Below are positions 26,983-35,620 of a stretch of DNA of 64,000 nt, one piece after another. Position numbers and translations under genes: made by a program. The notes under the pieces are model-generated. The model did not search any database. It saw only the letters and a list, made by a program, of their open reading frames with translations, and was not told the DNA's origin. The stretch comes from Armatimonadota bacterium (GTDB taxonomy: Bacteria > Armatimonadota > Fimbriimonadia > Fimbriimonadales > Fimbriimonadaceae): NCBI GenBank assembly GCA_037138755.1, contig JBAXHT010000003.1, positions 310,001-374,000 on the forward strand, in the 5' to 3' direction. Numbering within the stretch: the stretch's first letter is position 1; every line of letters begins with the position of its first letter.

Positions 26983-28435
26983 TCAGAGCCTCCCGAGCGA
27001 GTTCGCGGTCGTCCATGTGAATCTTTTCGTGCCCAATGATCTGATAATCCTCATGTCCTTTTCCGGCGATCGCGACGGTATCGCCGCGTTTTGCGCTCTG
27101 AATCGCTCGTTTGATCGCGGCTGGCCGATCAGCAATTCGCTCATAAGTAAACCCGTCTGGTAGCCCGTTACAGACTTGATCCAGGATGGAATCTGGCTCC
27201 TCGGTGCGCGGATTGTCGCTGGTAACGATTACAACGTCTGAGTTTAGGGCAGCGGCAGCGGCCATGAGCGGACGTTTTGTAGCGTCCCGGTCTCCGCCGC
27301 AACCGAATACCGTAATCAGCCGTCCCGTCGTTACTTCCCGGGCGGCCGAAAGTAGCTTTTCTATGGCATCTGGAGTGTGGGCATAATCGACGATGACGCC
27401 GATTCCATGAGGGTTCTTGATCCCCTCAAACCGTCCGGGAACGGGGGTGACGGACGGGATGCACGCGGCAATCTCACTCACCGAATATCCGAGTGCGAGC
27501 ACAGCTGAGATTGCGGAAAGAAGGTTTTCTACGTTGTACGACCCGCCAAGTTGGCTGTGGATCAGCACAGAGTCTCCTCGGAAACGGAGTTCCATCTCAA
27601 TCCCGTCTACCCGAACCTCAATCGGAACTCCGACCAGATCGGTTTCGAGTCCAAAGTGAGTTCGGTAGCCAATTTTTGGCTCAGGAAGCTTCCTTGCCCA
27701 CTCCGACCCGGTTTGATCGTCCAGATTGAGGCACTTGGTCAATGATTTGGTTGAAGGTAAATCCCCAAATAGCCGAAACTTTGCTCTCTCATACTCTTCC
27801 ATCGAGCCATGAAAGTCGAGGTGATCTTGCGTCAGGTTTGTAAAGACCGCCACATCAAACTCAAACCCCTCAACTCGCTTTTGGGCGAGCGCGTGAGATG
27901 AGACTTCCATCACGGCCGCCTCGCACCCCGCGATCTGAGCGTCAATCAGCAGGTTGTAGGACTCAATCACAAAGGGCGTCGTGTTCGCCAACGGGCGAAG
28001 CTCGGAGCCAATTTTGAACCCGAGTGTGCCGATATAGGCACTAGGAAGACCAAGGGAATCGAGGAGTTGCTGAACGATCCATGCCGTCGTCGTCTTACCG
28101 TTCGTTCCAGTGATCCCGACCATTTTGAGGTCGCGAGTCGGGTGCCCGTAGAGGACATCGCAAAGTCGCCAGAGCGAATCCTCATAGTCTCTAAGCAGTA
28201 CCGAGCAGGGCGCCAAATCGAGCCCCGTATCGGAAAAGACAACCACCCCTGTGGCCCCTGCCGCCAGAACATCCGCGATGAACTGGTAGGTGTCCGTTCG
28301 ATCAGAAGGCATGGCTACGAAGAGATCACCCGGACGGATTTTGCGAGAATCCATGCTGAGTCTCGCAACGTCAGCGTCGCCTCGAAGCTCGTAGCCTTGG
28401 ATCCCCGCAAGCGAAAGAAGCTCCGAAACAAGCAT
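26963..28435 (-). CDS. murE: UDP-MurNAc-L-Ala-D-Glu-meso-diaminopimelate ligase
   Basis: MurE adds the third amino acid of the stem peptide. The 490-residue protein carries DSRKIRPGDLFVAM, the ATP loop VGITGTNGKTTTAW, the motif NLTQDHLDFHGSMEEY and VIVDYAHTPDAIEKLL. The substrate-selecting motif is DNPR (VTSDNPRTEEPDSIL), which marks enzymes that add meso-diaminopimelate rather than lysine. This agrees with dapF elsewhere in the window. It ends 20 bases inside murF and starts 3 bases after the PBP gene. Confidence 0.96.
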   Translation of the reverse strand: MLVSELLSLAGIQGYELRGDADVARLSMDSRKIRPGDLFVAMPSDRTDTYQFIADVLAAGATGVVVFSDTGLDLAPCSVLLRDYEDSLWRLCDVLYGHPTRDLKMVGITGTNGKTTTAWIVQQLLDSLGLPSAYIGTLGFKIGSELRPLANTTPFVIESYNLLIDAQIAGCEAAVMEVSSHALAQKRVEGFEFDVAVFTNLTQDHLDFHGSMEEYERAKFRLFGDLPSTKSLTKCLNLDDQTGSEWARKLPEPKIGYRTHFGLETDLVGVPIEVRVDGIEMELRFRGDSVLIHSQLGGSYNVENLLSAISAVLALGYSVSEIAACIPSVTPVPGRFEGIKNPHGIGVIVDYAHTPDAIEKLLSAAREVTTGRLITVFGCGGDRDATKRPLMAAAAALNSDVVIVTSDNPRTEEPDSILDQVCNGLPDGFTYERIADRPAAIKRAIQSAKRGDTVAIAGKGHEDYQIIGHEKIHMDDRELAREALSELLAK

Positions 28436-28438
28436 GGC

Positions 28439-30136
28439 TTACTGCTCTCGCGGGATGTTGAGGCGAGTGATGACTGACTTCGCAACATCCTTAAACACCG
28501 GACCCGCGACATCCGCCCCGTAAATCTTGCCCGCTTTCGGGTCGTCGATCATAACCAGAATCACTGCCTGGGGATTTCGTGCGGGAATCATGCCGACGAA
28601 GTTCGAGACATAACCCCGATTCTGACCCTTGGAGAACTTTTGTGCCGTACCTGTCTTGCCTCCGAGGCGATAGCCAGGAATCCGAAGGGTCGAACCGGTC
28701 CCAACGGAGGACATCACTCGCTCCATGCACTCCAGGGTGTAATCACATGACTGCTTCGAGAGAATCTGCTTGCCGCCGCGGATGGGTCGTTCGATACCAT
28801 TCACACTTTTCACAAGGCGCAGAGGAACACGATTCCCATCGTTTCCGATTGCTCCGAACGCACCAGCGAGGGCAATCGGGGTGACACTCATCGCCTGACC
28901 GAATCCGAGGTTTGCAAGCTGAAGCGCCGGGTTGCCTTTGTCTCGATTGGCTCGAGACCGAATTTCGCCTTGAAGATCAAGACCCGTAGGGCTCTGAAGG
29001 CCCAGCTCCTGAATGTACTCAAAGAATCCGTCAACACCGATGGACTGCGACCAAGTCGCTGCGGCGACGTTACAGCTCTTTGCAATTGCCAAGGCGGGAT
29101 CAACCGTTCCATGAGCTCGATTGCCGTGGTGCTCATCGCACCGAATTCGCGCTCTTGAGCCGATCATCAGTTGGCCGGAACAGTTCACCAGTTGTCCTTC
29201 CGAAATTGTTCCGTCGCTCACCGCTTTCGTCAAGGTGAGGATTTTGAAGGTTGAACCTGGCTCCAGAAGGTTTGTATAAGCGGGGTTCTTGCCATCAATC
29301 GGCGATAACCCCTGCTCGTTGGGATCCACGGCCGGCCACGACGCCACCGCCAGCACATCTCCGGTCTTGGGATCGGTTACGACCGCAACGCCGCTCGTCG
29401 CACGGTTTCTCTCCACAGCTCGCCGAACCGATAGCGAAGCGGCAGCTTGAATCTCACTGTCGATCGTAGTCACGACCTTCGCTCCGTCCTGTTTCACCAC
29501 TTCCGGGGATTCGGAGCGCATTGGCAAAAACTCCCCGTTCTTATCTTGCAAGCCGGTCTGCTTGCCGTCGCGGCCGCCAAGAATGTTATTCAAAGAGGCT
29601 TCCAACCCGAAGCGCTGAACATTTTCACCTTCCTTGCCGCTGACGTGCTGCCGACCGACAAGGCCACTGGCCAACGCGCTAAGTGGATAGTTTCTGGCAG
29701 CAAGCTCGGTCAGAGTGATTCCAGCTGCGTCGAAGTCCTTTTTGACTTGTGCGACCTTCGACATTTGGAACTCGCTAAGCGTAATCGACCAGTCGCGTCC
29801 ACCTTTCTGTTGATCTGCGAATTCGTGGGCGGGGATTCCGGATGCTTCCGAGAGGGCAATTGCGAAGCCAGGGGTATGAGGCACCTTCCCAAGGTCAACC
29901 TGGAGTCGCCACTGTTTCCAGTCTTGGGCCAGAGGCTTCCCGTCCGCCGTTTGGATCGTCCCTCGTTTCGCACGTGTTGTCTTCGTGACTTCGTATTTGC
30001 GAACGTCATTTGCCAGGTCTATCGTCTTCTGCTTCTCGAAAACTTGAAGTTTGACCTGCGACAGCGCAGTTCCCCCGAATAGGATCAGCATCCCGACGGG
30101 GGCGATATTGACTTTTTTCTTAGCGGCTCGCGACAT
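28439..30136 (-). CDS. ftsI: Class B penicillin-binding protein (FtsI/PBP3-type transpeptidase)
   Basis: This is the septal D,D-transpeptidase that cross-links glycan made by FtsW. The 565-residue bitopic protein has an N-terminal membrane segment (APVGMLILFGGTALSQV), the PBP dimerisation domain (residues about 50-230) and a transpeptidase domain with active-site serine motif EPGSTFK, the SxN motif SCN (AIAKSCNVAAA) and KTG (GGKTGTAQKFSKGQ). There are no C-terminal PASTA domains, which distinguishes it from SpoVD/PBP2x types. It overlaps ftsL by 17 bases. Confidence 0.94.
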   Translation of the reverse strand: MSRAAKKKVNIAPVGMLILFGGTALSQVKLQVFEKQKTIDLANDVRKYEVTKTTRAKRGTIQTADGKPLAQDWKQWRLQVDLGKVPHTPGFAIALSEASGIPAHEFADQQKGGRDWSITLSEFQMSKVAQVKKDFDAAGITLTELAARNYPLSALASGLVGRQHVSGKEGENVQRFGLEASLNNILGGRDGKQTGLQDKNGEFLPMRSESPEVVKQDGAKVVTTIDSEIQAAASLSVRRAVERNRATSGVAVVTDPKTGDVLAVASWPAVDPNEQGLSPIDGKNPAYTNLLEPGSTFKILTLTKAVSDGTISEGQLVNCSGQLMIGSRARIRCDEHHGNRAHGTVDPALAIAKSCNVAAATWSQSIGVDGFFEYIQELGLQSPTGLDLQGEIRSRANRDKGNPALQLANLGFGQAMSVTPIALAGAFGAIGNDGNRVPLRLVKSVNGIERPIRGGKQILSKQSCDYTLECMERVMSSVGTGSTLRIPGYRLGGKTGTAQKFSKGQNRGYVSNFVGMIPARNPQAVILVMIDDPKAGKIYGADVAGPVFKDVAKSVITRLNIPREQ

Positions 30137-30494
30137 AGGTCTTCTTCAAATCGAGTTGAGACCAGCCTCGTGATCGCGCCCAGTCCATCACGTTTTTCAT
30201 CGATCCATCAACCGCGCTGGCGGTTCGATGCTCAAGCTCGCTCTCTCGCACCTGAGTAAGGACGGGTGAGAGCGCCTTGACGGATGCTCTTTGTGACTCC
30301 ATCATCACGTGACCCGAGATCGCTCCAATGACGTAGGTGGCGACGAAGACCAAACCGAATACCCATGAACCTTGAACAGTCATGTTAAGAATCCGGTTCT
30401 GCGTTCTTGCCGAGACCTGTACTTTCGACTTTGCGATAGATTTTGCTCGTGGGCTAACTTCCTGTCGGCCCCTTGCGATTGTTGTTGCACTCAT
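30120..30494 (-). CDS. ftsL: FtsL-like cell division protein
   Basis: The 124-residue product has a basic, disordered cytoplasmic N-terminus (about residues 1-38), one membrane helix (SWVFGLVFVATYVIGAISG) and a periplasmic helical tail with a short coiled-coil tendency ending in DWARSRGWSQLDLKKTY. Sequence conservation is low, as for most FtsL proteins, so the name rests on topology and on position between rsmH and the class B PBP. It overlaps rsmH by 4 and the PBP gene by 17 bases. Confidence 0.75.
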   Translation of the reverse strand: MSATTIARGRQEVSPRAKSIAKSKVQVSARTQNRILNMTVQGSWVFGLVFVATYVIGAISGHVMMESQRASVKALSPVLTQVRESELEHRTASAVDGSMKNVMDWARSRGWSQLDLKKTYVASR

Positions 30495-31393
30495 GATTTC
30501 ACTTCCCTGCGAATCACTCGGAGCTTGGCGGACCTACTCCGGGCGTTACGACCAATTTCTGCCTCGGATGGAATCCTTGGCTTTTTGTCCACTAGGACAA
30601 AACCTTCTTGCGCGAGCTCCTGATAGGCTCGCTTGACGATGCGACCTTCGCCACTGTGGTAGCTCAAGATCGCTAGATTTCCGTTTTCGGCAAGCATCGA
30701 AGCCGCGTCCAAAATAGCTTCGCGCAGCCCGTCGAACTCGGCATTTGTCAGAATCCTGATCGCCTGAAAAGTTCTCGTCGCCGGGTGAATCCGCTTTTCT
30801 CTGGCGTTCACTGGGATGGCGGCCAGCACACACTCAATCAGGTCGTTTGTCGTGCGGAGTGGCTGCTCTTTCCTTCTCAGCAAAATTTTCTGCGCGATTC
30901 GGTGCGCCCACTTCTCATCCCCAAAGTCTTCCAAGGCATCTTGGATAGCTTGCGGCGACATCCGGTTGAGTAGCGCCGCAGCCGGCTCGCCTTTGGAGCG
31001 ATCCATTCTCATGTCAAGCGGACCATCTTCCTTAAAAGTGATCCCTCTCGCAGGATCTTCGATCTGCGCAGAGTTCAAACCGAGATCAAGAAGGATTCCG
31101 TTTGGCCGAATTCCGTATTCGATCAACACTTCCTTCATGTCCCGAAAATCTGAGTGAACCAGGTGAACAGTGACCCCTTCTGGCTTGCCTACCCGCTGCT
31201 TCGCAATCGCGAGCATCGACTCATCCCAATCCAGACCGACCAAGATTCCGCCAGGGCGGATCGCATCGATAAATCGCATCGAGTGACCAGCGAGCCCAAG
31301 TGTTCCGTCGACCACGACATCGCCCGATTTGAGCGCGAGGGCAGCAAGAATCTCGTCGACCATCACGGGATCGTGAGCATAGGTGGCGGTCAT
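30491..31393 (-). CDS. rsmH: 16S rRNA (cytosine1402-N4)-methyltransferase
   Basis: RsmH (MraW) methylates C1402 in the ribosomal decoding centre using SAM. The 300-residue protein begins with HDPVMVDEILAAL, has the SAM site VVDGTLGLAGHSMRF, then LLDLGLNSAQIEDPARGITF and LDMRMDRSKG. The C-terminus ILSYHSGEGRIVKRAY replaces the more usual HSLEDR with HSGEGR. It overlaps mraZ and ftsL by 4 bases on each side. Confidence 0.96.
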   Translation of the reverse strand: MTATYAHDPVMVDEILAALALKSGDVVVDGTLGLAGHSMRFIDAIRPGGILVGLDWDESMLAIAKQRVGKPEGVTVHLVHSDFRDMKEVLIEYGIRPNGILLDLGLNSAQIEDPARGITFKEDGPLDMRMDRSKGEPAAALLNRMSPQAIQDALEDFGDEKWAHRIAQKILLRRKEQPLRTTNDLIECVLAAIPVNAREKRIHPATRTFQAIRILTNAEFDGLREAILDAASMLAENGNLAILSYHSGEGRIVKRAYQELAQEGFVLVDKKPRIPSEAEIGRNARSRSAKLRVIRREVKS

Positions 31394-31908
31394 CGCGTCA
31401 CCCCGCTCTTGAGATCACGAATTGTCCGCTCCTCGTCGTAAGCGTCTTTTCTGAGCGAGTTCAGTTCAGCAGCCTCTTCGGCCCGGAACTTTGAAGGAGA
31501 CTTCTGCCAAAGCTCGTAGTCGCTAGGCGACATGATCAAGAACTCTTCGCCGTTCGCGATCATCACGCACTTCCCGACGATTCCGCTCCATGAGCGAAAG
31601 TCAGCAGGGATCAGCAATCGACCAGCAGCGTCAACTTTTGCATCTCTCGCGTTCGACAAAAACGCCATTCGATACTTGGAAGCAGAGCGATTCCCTCGCG
31701 AGAAAGTCTGGCGAATGTCCGCCTCTTCCTCTTCAAATACTTCCTTGGTATAGACCCGGATGAACTTTTGGATATCTTGAACCAGCTTCACTTCGCCAGT
31801 GAATGCTTCCTTGAGTTCCTTCGTGAGGAGAACTCGACCTTTGGTGTCGACACTGCAGGGTTCGTTAAGGTTGATTGATGAGCGCAAGGGCGCAGGTTTT
31901 TTGCTCAT
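31390..31908 (-). CDS. mraZ: Transcriptional regulator MraZ
   Basis: MraZ is the DNA-binding repressor that opens most dcw clusters and controls them, including itself. Two tandem AbrB-like half-domains are visible: SVDTKGRVLLTKELK and KVDAAGRLLIPADFR. I chose the ATG at 31908 (MSKKPAPLRSS), giving 172 residues; the frame is open up to 32022, but that would read through a leader hairpin and add 38 unrelated residues. A C-terminal extension (LNSLRKDAYDEERTIRDL) goes beyond the usual 140-150 residues. Confidence 0.9.
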   Translation of the reverse strand: MSKKPAPLRSSINLNEPCSVDTKGRVLLTKELKEAFTGEVKLVQDIQKFIRVYTKEVFEEEEADIRQTFSRGNRSASKYRMAFLSNARDAKVDAAGRLLIPADFRSWSGIVGKCVMIANGEEFLIMSPSDYELWQKSPSKFRAEEAAELNSLRKDAYDEERTIRDLKSGVTR

Positions 31909-31946
31909 CGTGTCTCCCTTCACATCGAGTTTCTTGGGGATAAGGA

Positions 31947-31978
31947 AGAGCCGCTCTGCATCCATGCATCGCGGCTCT
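31947..31978 (-). promoter_or_regulatory. Hairpin in the mraZ leader
   Basis: A perfect 8-bp inverted repeat (AGAGCCGC at 31947-31954 with GCGGCTCT at 31971-31978) with a 16-base loop lies about 40 bases before the mraZ start. The loop itself contains ATGCAT-type palindromic sequence. No T run follows, so it is more likely an operator or mRNA structure than a terminator. Confidence 0.4.
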
Positions 31979-32042
31979 AATTCTTCAGATTGGCACCCCA
32001 GCCTTTCCTGCCCCTGCGCCATTCCTTGGCTTCGGTGTGAAT

Positions 32043-32071
32043 AGTATAGACACTACCTCTCCACTTTGCAA
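32043..32071 (-). promoter_or_regulatory. Sigma-70-type promoter of the dcw cluster
   Basis: On the minus strand TTGCAA (32066-32071) is followed after exactly 17 bases by TATACT (32043-32048), about 135 bases before mraZ. The leader downstream is G-rich (GCAGGGGCAGG, GCTGGGG) and may include MraZ operator repeats, although their spacing is not the classic one. Positions 31909-32305 otherwise hold no gene that I can see. Confidence 0.65.
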
Positions 32072-32138
32072 CCACTTTTAACCACATTTTTTTAAAAGTT
32101 TTCCACACGTTATCCAATAAGTCGAAATGAGGGTATTT

Positions 32139-32169
32139 GTCTACTCTTAAATAGGAAGTTTAAGTAGAC
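32139..32169. repeat. Inverted repeat upstream of the dcw promoter
   Basis: GTCTAC (32139-32144) pairs with GTAGAC (32164-32169), and the inner TTAAA pairs with TTTAA, in an AT-rich stretch. It lies about 70 bases upstream of the dcw -35 element and could be an operator. Two weak DnaA-box-like sequences lie close by (TTTTCCACA near 32099 and TTATCCAAT near 32110). Confidence 0.35.
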
Positions 32170-32305
32170 ATATGTGCATCTTAATTGAAATCTTCTTTCA
32201 AAACCGCTGTCCTTAGAAACGACGATGGGCACCATTGTGAGTTCAATGATGCCGCATTTTGAGTTCTGATTTCGTATGGGTGGGAGAATTTCCCAAAAAC
32301 ACTCT

Positions 32306-32416
32306 CTAGACGAGGTGTTTTCGCTCTCGGAGGTGTTGATTGACCAAAATCGCGACGGACCAAACTCCAGCCGAGATGATGGCTAATGTTGCAAGGAGGG
32401 TCACAATCGTAGGCAT
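32306..32416 (-). CDS. Small single-pass membrane peptide (36 residues)
   Basis: This short frame reads MPTIVTLLATLAIISAGVWS followed by VAILVNQHLRERKHLV and a stop. The first 25 residues form one hydrophobic helix and the tail is strongly basic, the usual look of a small inner-membrane protein with an inside C-terminus. A good Shine-Dalgarno sequence (GTGGAGCTTGAT before the ATG) supports translation. It sits alone between the dcw promoter region and the divergent metH-like gene. I do not know a family for it. It could be chance, but ribosome site, helix and charge pattern agree. Confidence 0.5.
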   Translation of the reverse strand: MPTIVTLLATLAIISAGVWSVAILVNQHLRERKHLV

Positions 32417-32453
32417 ATCAAGCTCCACTCTGGTCATTCCTTTGGGTCACGCC

Positions 32454-32474
32454 GGGGAACCTGGTAGCTTCCCC
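32454..32474 (+). promoter_or_regulatory. Hairpin in the leader of the metH-like gene
   Basis: GGGGAA (32454-32459) pairs with TTCCCC (32469-32474) around a nine-base loop, 23 bases before the GTG start. There is no T run. I looked for cobalamin and SAM riboswitch cores here and did not find one; the leader is too short for either. Confidence 0.3.
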
Positions 32475-32496
32475 AGAAATCCGCCACAATAGAGAT

Positions 32497-34440
32497 GTGA
32501 AGTCATTGCTACTCGACTGTCTTGCCGATCGCGTTCTCGTCTATGACGGAGCGATGGGTACGCAGTTGCAAGCAGCCGGGCTGTCGCCCGACGATTTCGT
32601 CCTGAATCCAGCCTTGTTGGGCACGAGTTCTGAGACAATAAAGGCGGTCGCCGCTCGACTCAACGGAGCTTCTCTCGACGGATGCAATGAGCTCCTCAAC
32701 CTCACCCGGCCCGAAGTTGTTGCCGGCGTTCATGCCTCGTACTTAGAAGCCGGTGCTGACCTTATCGAGACCAACGCTTTCGGCACCATCAGTTACGTGT
32801 TAGGTGAGTACGACATTTCAGAACTGGTCTACGACCTCGCACTAGCCTCAGCAAGAATCGCACGCGAGCAAGCCGACCTCTTTTCAACTTCGGCAAAACC
32901 ACGTTTCGTCGTCGGCGGTATTGGACCTGGTACGAGGCTTGTCTCGCTCGGCCAAGCATCGTTCCAGGATGTTGAGACCAGCTTCTTCGACGGCTTCCGA
33001 GGGATGATCGAGGGGGGAGCCGACGCTTTACTTGTCGAGACCACGCAAGACCTCTTGATGGTCAAAGCTTCAATCGTTGCTGCCGAGCGAGCGCTTGCGG
33101 CCTGCGAAAAGCGACTACCCGTCTTTGTTCAGGTCACCATGGAGCAGACCGGAACCATGCTCCTTGGGTCAGAAATCGGGGCTGCGCTTAACATGATCGA
33201 AGCATTCTCCTCAGTGACCGCCTTTGGGCTCAACTGTGCGACCGGCCCCGTCGAAATGACGCCCCACGTTCGGTTCCTTGGCCAAAACTCAACACGGCCG
33301 ATTGCCGTTCAGCCCAACGCGGGACTACCAATCATGGAGAAAGGGCAAGCGGTTTACAAACTATCACCTGAGGAGCTCGGTCAACACCATCTGGAGTTCG
33401 TTGAGAAACATGGCGTCGCTCTTTGCGGCGGATGTTGCGGAACCACTCCAGCGCACATCAAAGCGATTGCGGAAGCGGTTGGTGGTCACAAACACACTGC
33501 GGATGCCCATTGGATTAAGGTTCGGAGCAGTTATCCGGGATTCGACTTCTCGACGCCAGACCCCAAACTTCCGACAGCTAACTCGCTCGTCGGGATTTCT
33601 TCGCTCTACCAGTTCCAACCTTACGATCAAGACACGAGTTTCTTGATCATTGGTGAGAAGACGAATGCGAACGGCTCGAAGGCTTTTCGAGAAATGCTGG
33701 CCGCCGAGAACTGGGAAGGTCTGACGGAGCTCGCTAGGGAACTTGAGGGCGAAGGTTCGCACGTTCTCGATGTGTGTACTGCCTACGTCGGGCGTAACGA
33801 GGAGCGCGACATGCGAACGTTGTTGAGCTATTACAACCGACATATCCAAGTTCCTTTGATGATCGACTCGACTGAAGTGAACGTGATTGAAGCAGCTCTT
33901 CAGACCGTCGCCGGGAAGCCGATTGTCAACTCGATCAACTTTGAGGACGGTGAGGAACGAACCAGGAAGGTGCTTGGACTTTGCCGCAAGTATGGCGCCG
34001 CGGTGGTTGGGTTAACCATCGACGAGAAAGGAATGGCAAAGTCGGCAGAGGACAAGTTTGCGGTAGCCGAGCGGCTAATCGCTAGGACTCGAGAGTTTGG
34101 ACTGCCGGACCACGACCTCTTTATCGACACCCTAACGTTTACTTTGGGTTCGGGAGACGAAGAGTTCCGCGCCTCGGCGATGGCAACCATCGATGCGATC
34201 GCGATGTTGAAAGAGCACTATCCCGAAGTCAACACCGTCCTCGGAGTCAGCAACGTCAGCTTTGGTCTCAAGCCGGCACTGCGCCAGGTCCTGAACAGCA
34301 CATTCCTCCACTTCGCCCGCGAAGCTGGCTTGACGTCGGCGATCGTCCATGCGAGCAAGATTCTGCCGGAGAACAAGATTGAGACAGACGTTTGGAAACT
34401 GGCTAGCGATCTCGTTTACGATCGTCGGGTGTTTGCCTAG
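32497..34440 (+). CDS. metH: Methionine synthase, homocysteine- and folate-binding half only
   Basis: The 647-residue protein corresponds to the first two modules of cobalamin-dependent methionine synthase. Residues 1-325 are the homocysteine domain, with zinc ligands Cys247 (GLNCATGP) and Cys313/Cys314 (CGGCCGTTP). Residues about 365-645 are the methyltetrahydrofolate (pterin) domain (FLIIGEKTNANGSKAF, DSTEVNVIEAALQ, GVSNVSFGLKPALRQ). It stops at DLVYDRRVFA, exactly where a full MetH of about 1200 residues continues into the cobalamin cap, B12-binding and reactivation domains. The reading frame is clean and the next gene is convergent, so the missing half is not adjacent. Start is GTG. Confidence 0.85.
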   Translation: MKSLLLDCLADRVLVYDGAMGTQLQAAGLSPDDFVLNPALLGTSSETIKAVAARLNGASLDGCNELLNLTRPEVVAGVHASYLEAGADLIETNAFGTISYVLGEYDISELVYDLALASARIAREQADLFSTSAKPRFVVGGIGPGTRLVSLGQASFQDVETSFFDGFRGMIEGGADALLVETTQDLLMVKASIVAAERALAACEKRLPVFVQVTMEQTGTMLLGSEIGAALNMIEAFSSVTAFGLNCATGPVEMTPHVRFLGQNSTRPIAVQPNAGLPIMEKGQAVYKLSPEELGQHHLEFVEKHGVALCGGCCGTTPAHIKAIAEAVGGHKHTADAHWIKVRSSYPGFDFSTPDPKLPTANSLVGISSLYQFQPYDQDTSFLIIGEKTNANGSKAFREMLAAENWEGLTELARELEGEGSHVLDVCTAYVGRNEERDMRTLLSYYNRHIQVPLMIDSTEVNVIEAALQTVAGKPIVNSINFEDGEERTRKVLGLCRKYGAAVVGLTIDEKGMAKSAEDKFAVAERLIARTREFGLPDHDLFIDTLTFTLGSGDEEFRASAMATIDAIAMLKEHYPEVNTVLGVSNVSFGLKPALRQVLNSTFLHFAREAGLTSAIVHASKILPENKIETDVWKLASDLVYDRRVFA

Positions 34441-34457
34441 GAACAAAAGACTCTCAA

Positions 34458-35483
34458 CTACAGCTTGGGTCGGAGAGGGATATTTATCCACACGATAGAC
34501 TGCCTCTCTTCGAACACCAGGCGCAAAAATCGGATCTCCTCAAGACCTTGTAGATCTAGAGCCATTAGAGCTCCATCCGGTCGCATCCAGCGGCCTTGGA
34601 CATCACCATTTTTTTCAGTGCATGCTTCAAGCATTCCTGAGCCACTCATGCTCGGAGAAACTTCAAAGTACATTCTTCTCCACGGCACTGCAGGCACGCT
34701 TTTCGGAGCATCAACACGCTTGATCGTGTACTTTCCCACTTTGTTCTCGCGCCCAAGAGTAGTTTCAAACCATTCCGATTTTTGCCCCGTTTTCTTTGAT
34801 ACAGTAGTCACAAAAGGCATAGCAATTACCTGAGGATCAATCGAAAGCGCAGACACATTTAAGTCTCCTCCCCAAATCATCTCGTGTTTGTTCCAGTCCA
34901 ACCCAATCTCTTGAATGGACTCTGACCATGAGGTGACAAACGAGTCCTTTTTGAGCACGAGGATTCGATTCAGCTTCTTGGCTTTCACCCGTGCGTTGTT
35001 TGGATCTGCCAATATCTTTCGGATCCGGTCCGTCAAGTTACTGTCTAGACGTCCACTCGCTTCCCAACACGAAGCTTCTTCGGTGATATCGCAAGCTCCG
35101 ACAACCTTCATCCAAGCAGACTTCTGGTCTGCATTGTTTGAAAGATCAATGCGAAGATCTGATTTGGGAAGCTGAACCGTGTAAATCTCCTCCCACTTCT
35201 TCGCAGGTGGAGCTATAACTGGCTTGATTGGAGCTTCGCCCAGCGGGGTGCTGTTTGTCACCACTGCCGGTGGAACTACAGACTTCACGCGAATCTTGTA
35301 GTGATACTTCGCGTCTTTCGACGAGACGACAGAAGGCTGTTCAACTGTAGCAACAACGGCAGTATCGGACTCAATGTCAAACGCTATATTGCTTGGAGGT
35401 TGAGGGACTGAACTGCGGTTGTCAGAGCATCCAAACCCTGGTCCACATAACAGAATTGAATACACGAGGTACTTTCGCTCCAT
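34458..35483 (-). CDS. Uncharacterised secreted or lipoprotein
   Basis: I do not recognise the family. The 341-residue product starts with a short hydrophobic leader YLVYSILLCGPGFGCSDN; the cysteine at the end could be lipidated, but GFGC is a poor lipobox. The mature part is polar, with a proline-rich stretch (PIKPVIAPPAKKWEEI) and no enzymatic motif that I can see. It is convergent with the metH-like gene (17-base gap) and divergent from etfB. Codon use looks like that of its neighbours. Confidence 0.55.
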   Translation of the reverse strand: MERKYLVYSILLCGPGFGCSDNRSSVPQPPSNIAFDIESDTAVVATVEQPSVVSSKDAKYHYKIRVKSVVPPAVVTNSTPLGEAPIKPVIAPPAKKWEEIYTVQLPKSDLRIDLSNNADQKSAWMKVVGACDITEEASCWEASGRLDSNLTDRIRKILADPNNARVKAKKLNRILVLKKDSFVTSWSESIQEIGLDWNKHEMIWGGDLNVSALSIDPQVIAMPFVTTVSKKTGQKSEWFETTLGRENKVGKYTIKRVDAPKSVPAVPWRRMYFEVSPSMSGSGMLEACTEKNGDVQGRWMRPDGALMALDLQGLEEIRFLRLVFEERQSIVWINIPLRPKL

Positions 35484-35620
35484 TTCTCCATTCTACACGA
35501 GCCTCAACTATCGGGTCTCAAGTCAACAGTTGGCTCTTTGGACGCAGAGCTAGCTTCATGGTTGAACGACATCCACCGGGTCCGTCAACAAGTTCACCCG
35601 GTAAACTCTTAGATACATTT

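Noticed and set aside
31979-32042. Classic MraZ operator (three TGGGN repeats at 10-base spacing)
   Set aside because: The leader is G-rich, but the repeats do not keep the expected spacing, so I only mention it in the promoter entry.
32417-32496. Cobalamin or SAM riboswitch before the metH-like gene
   Set aside because: Only a six-pair hairpin is present; the leader is too short and lacks the conserved core sequences.
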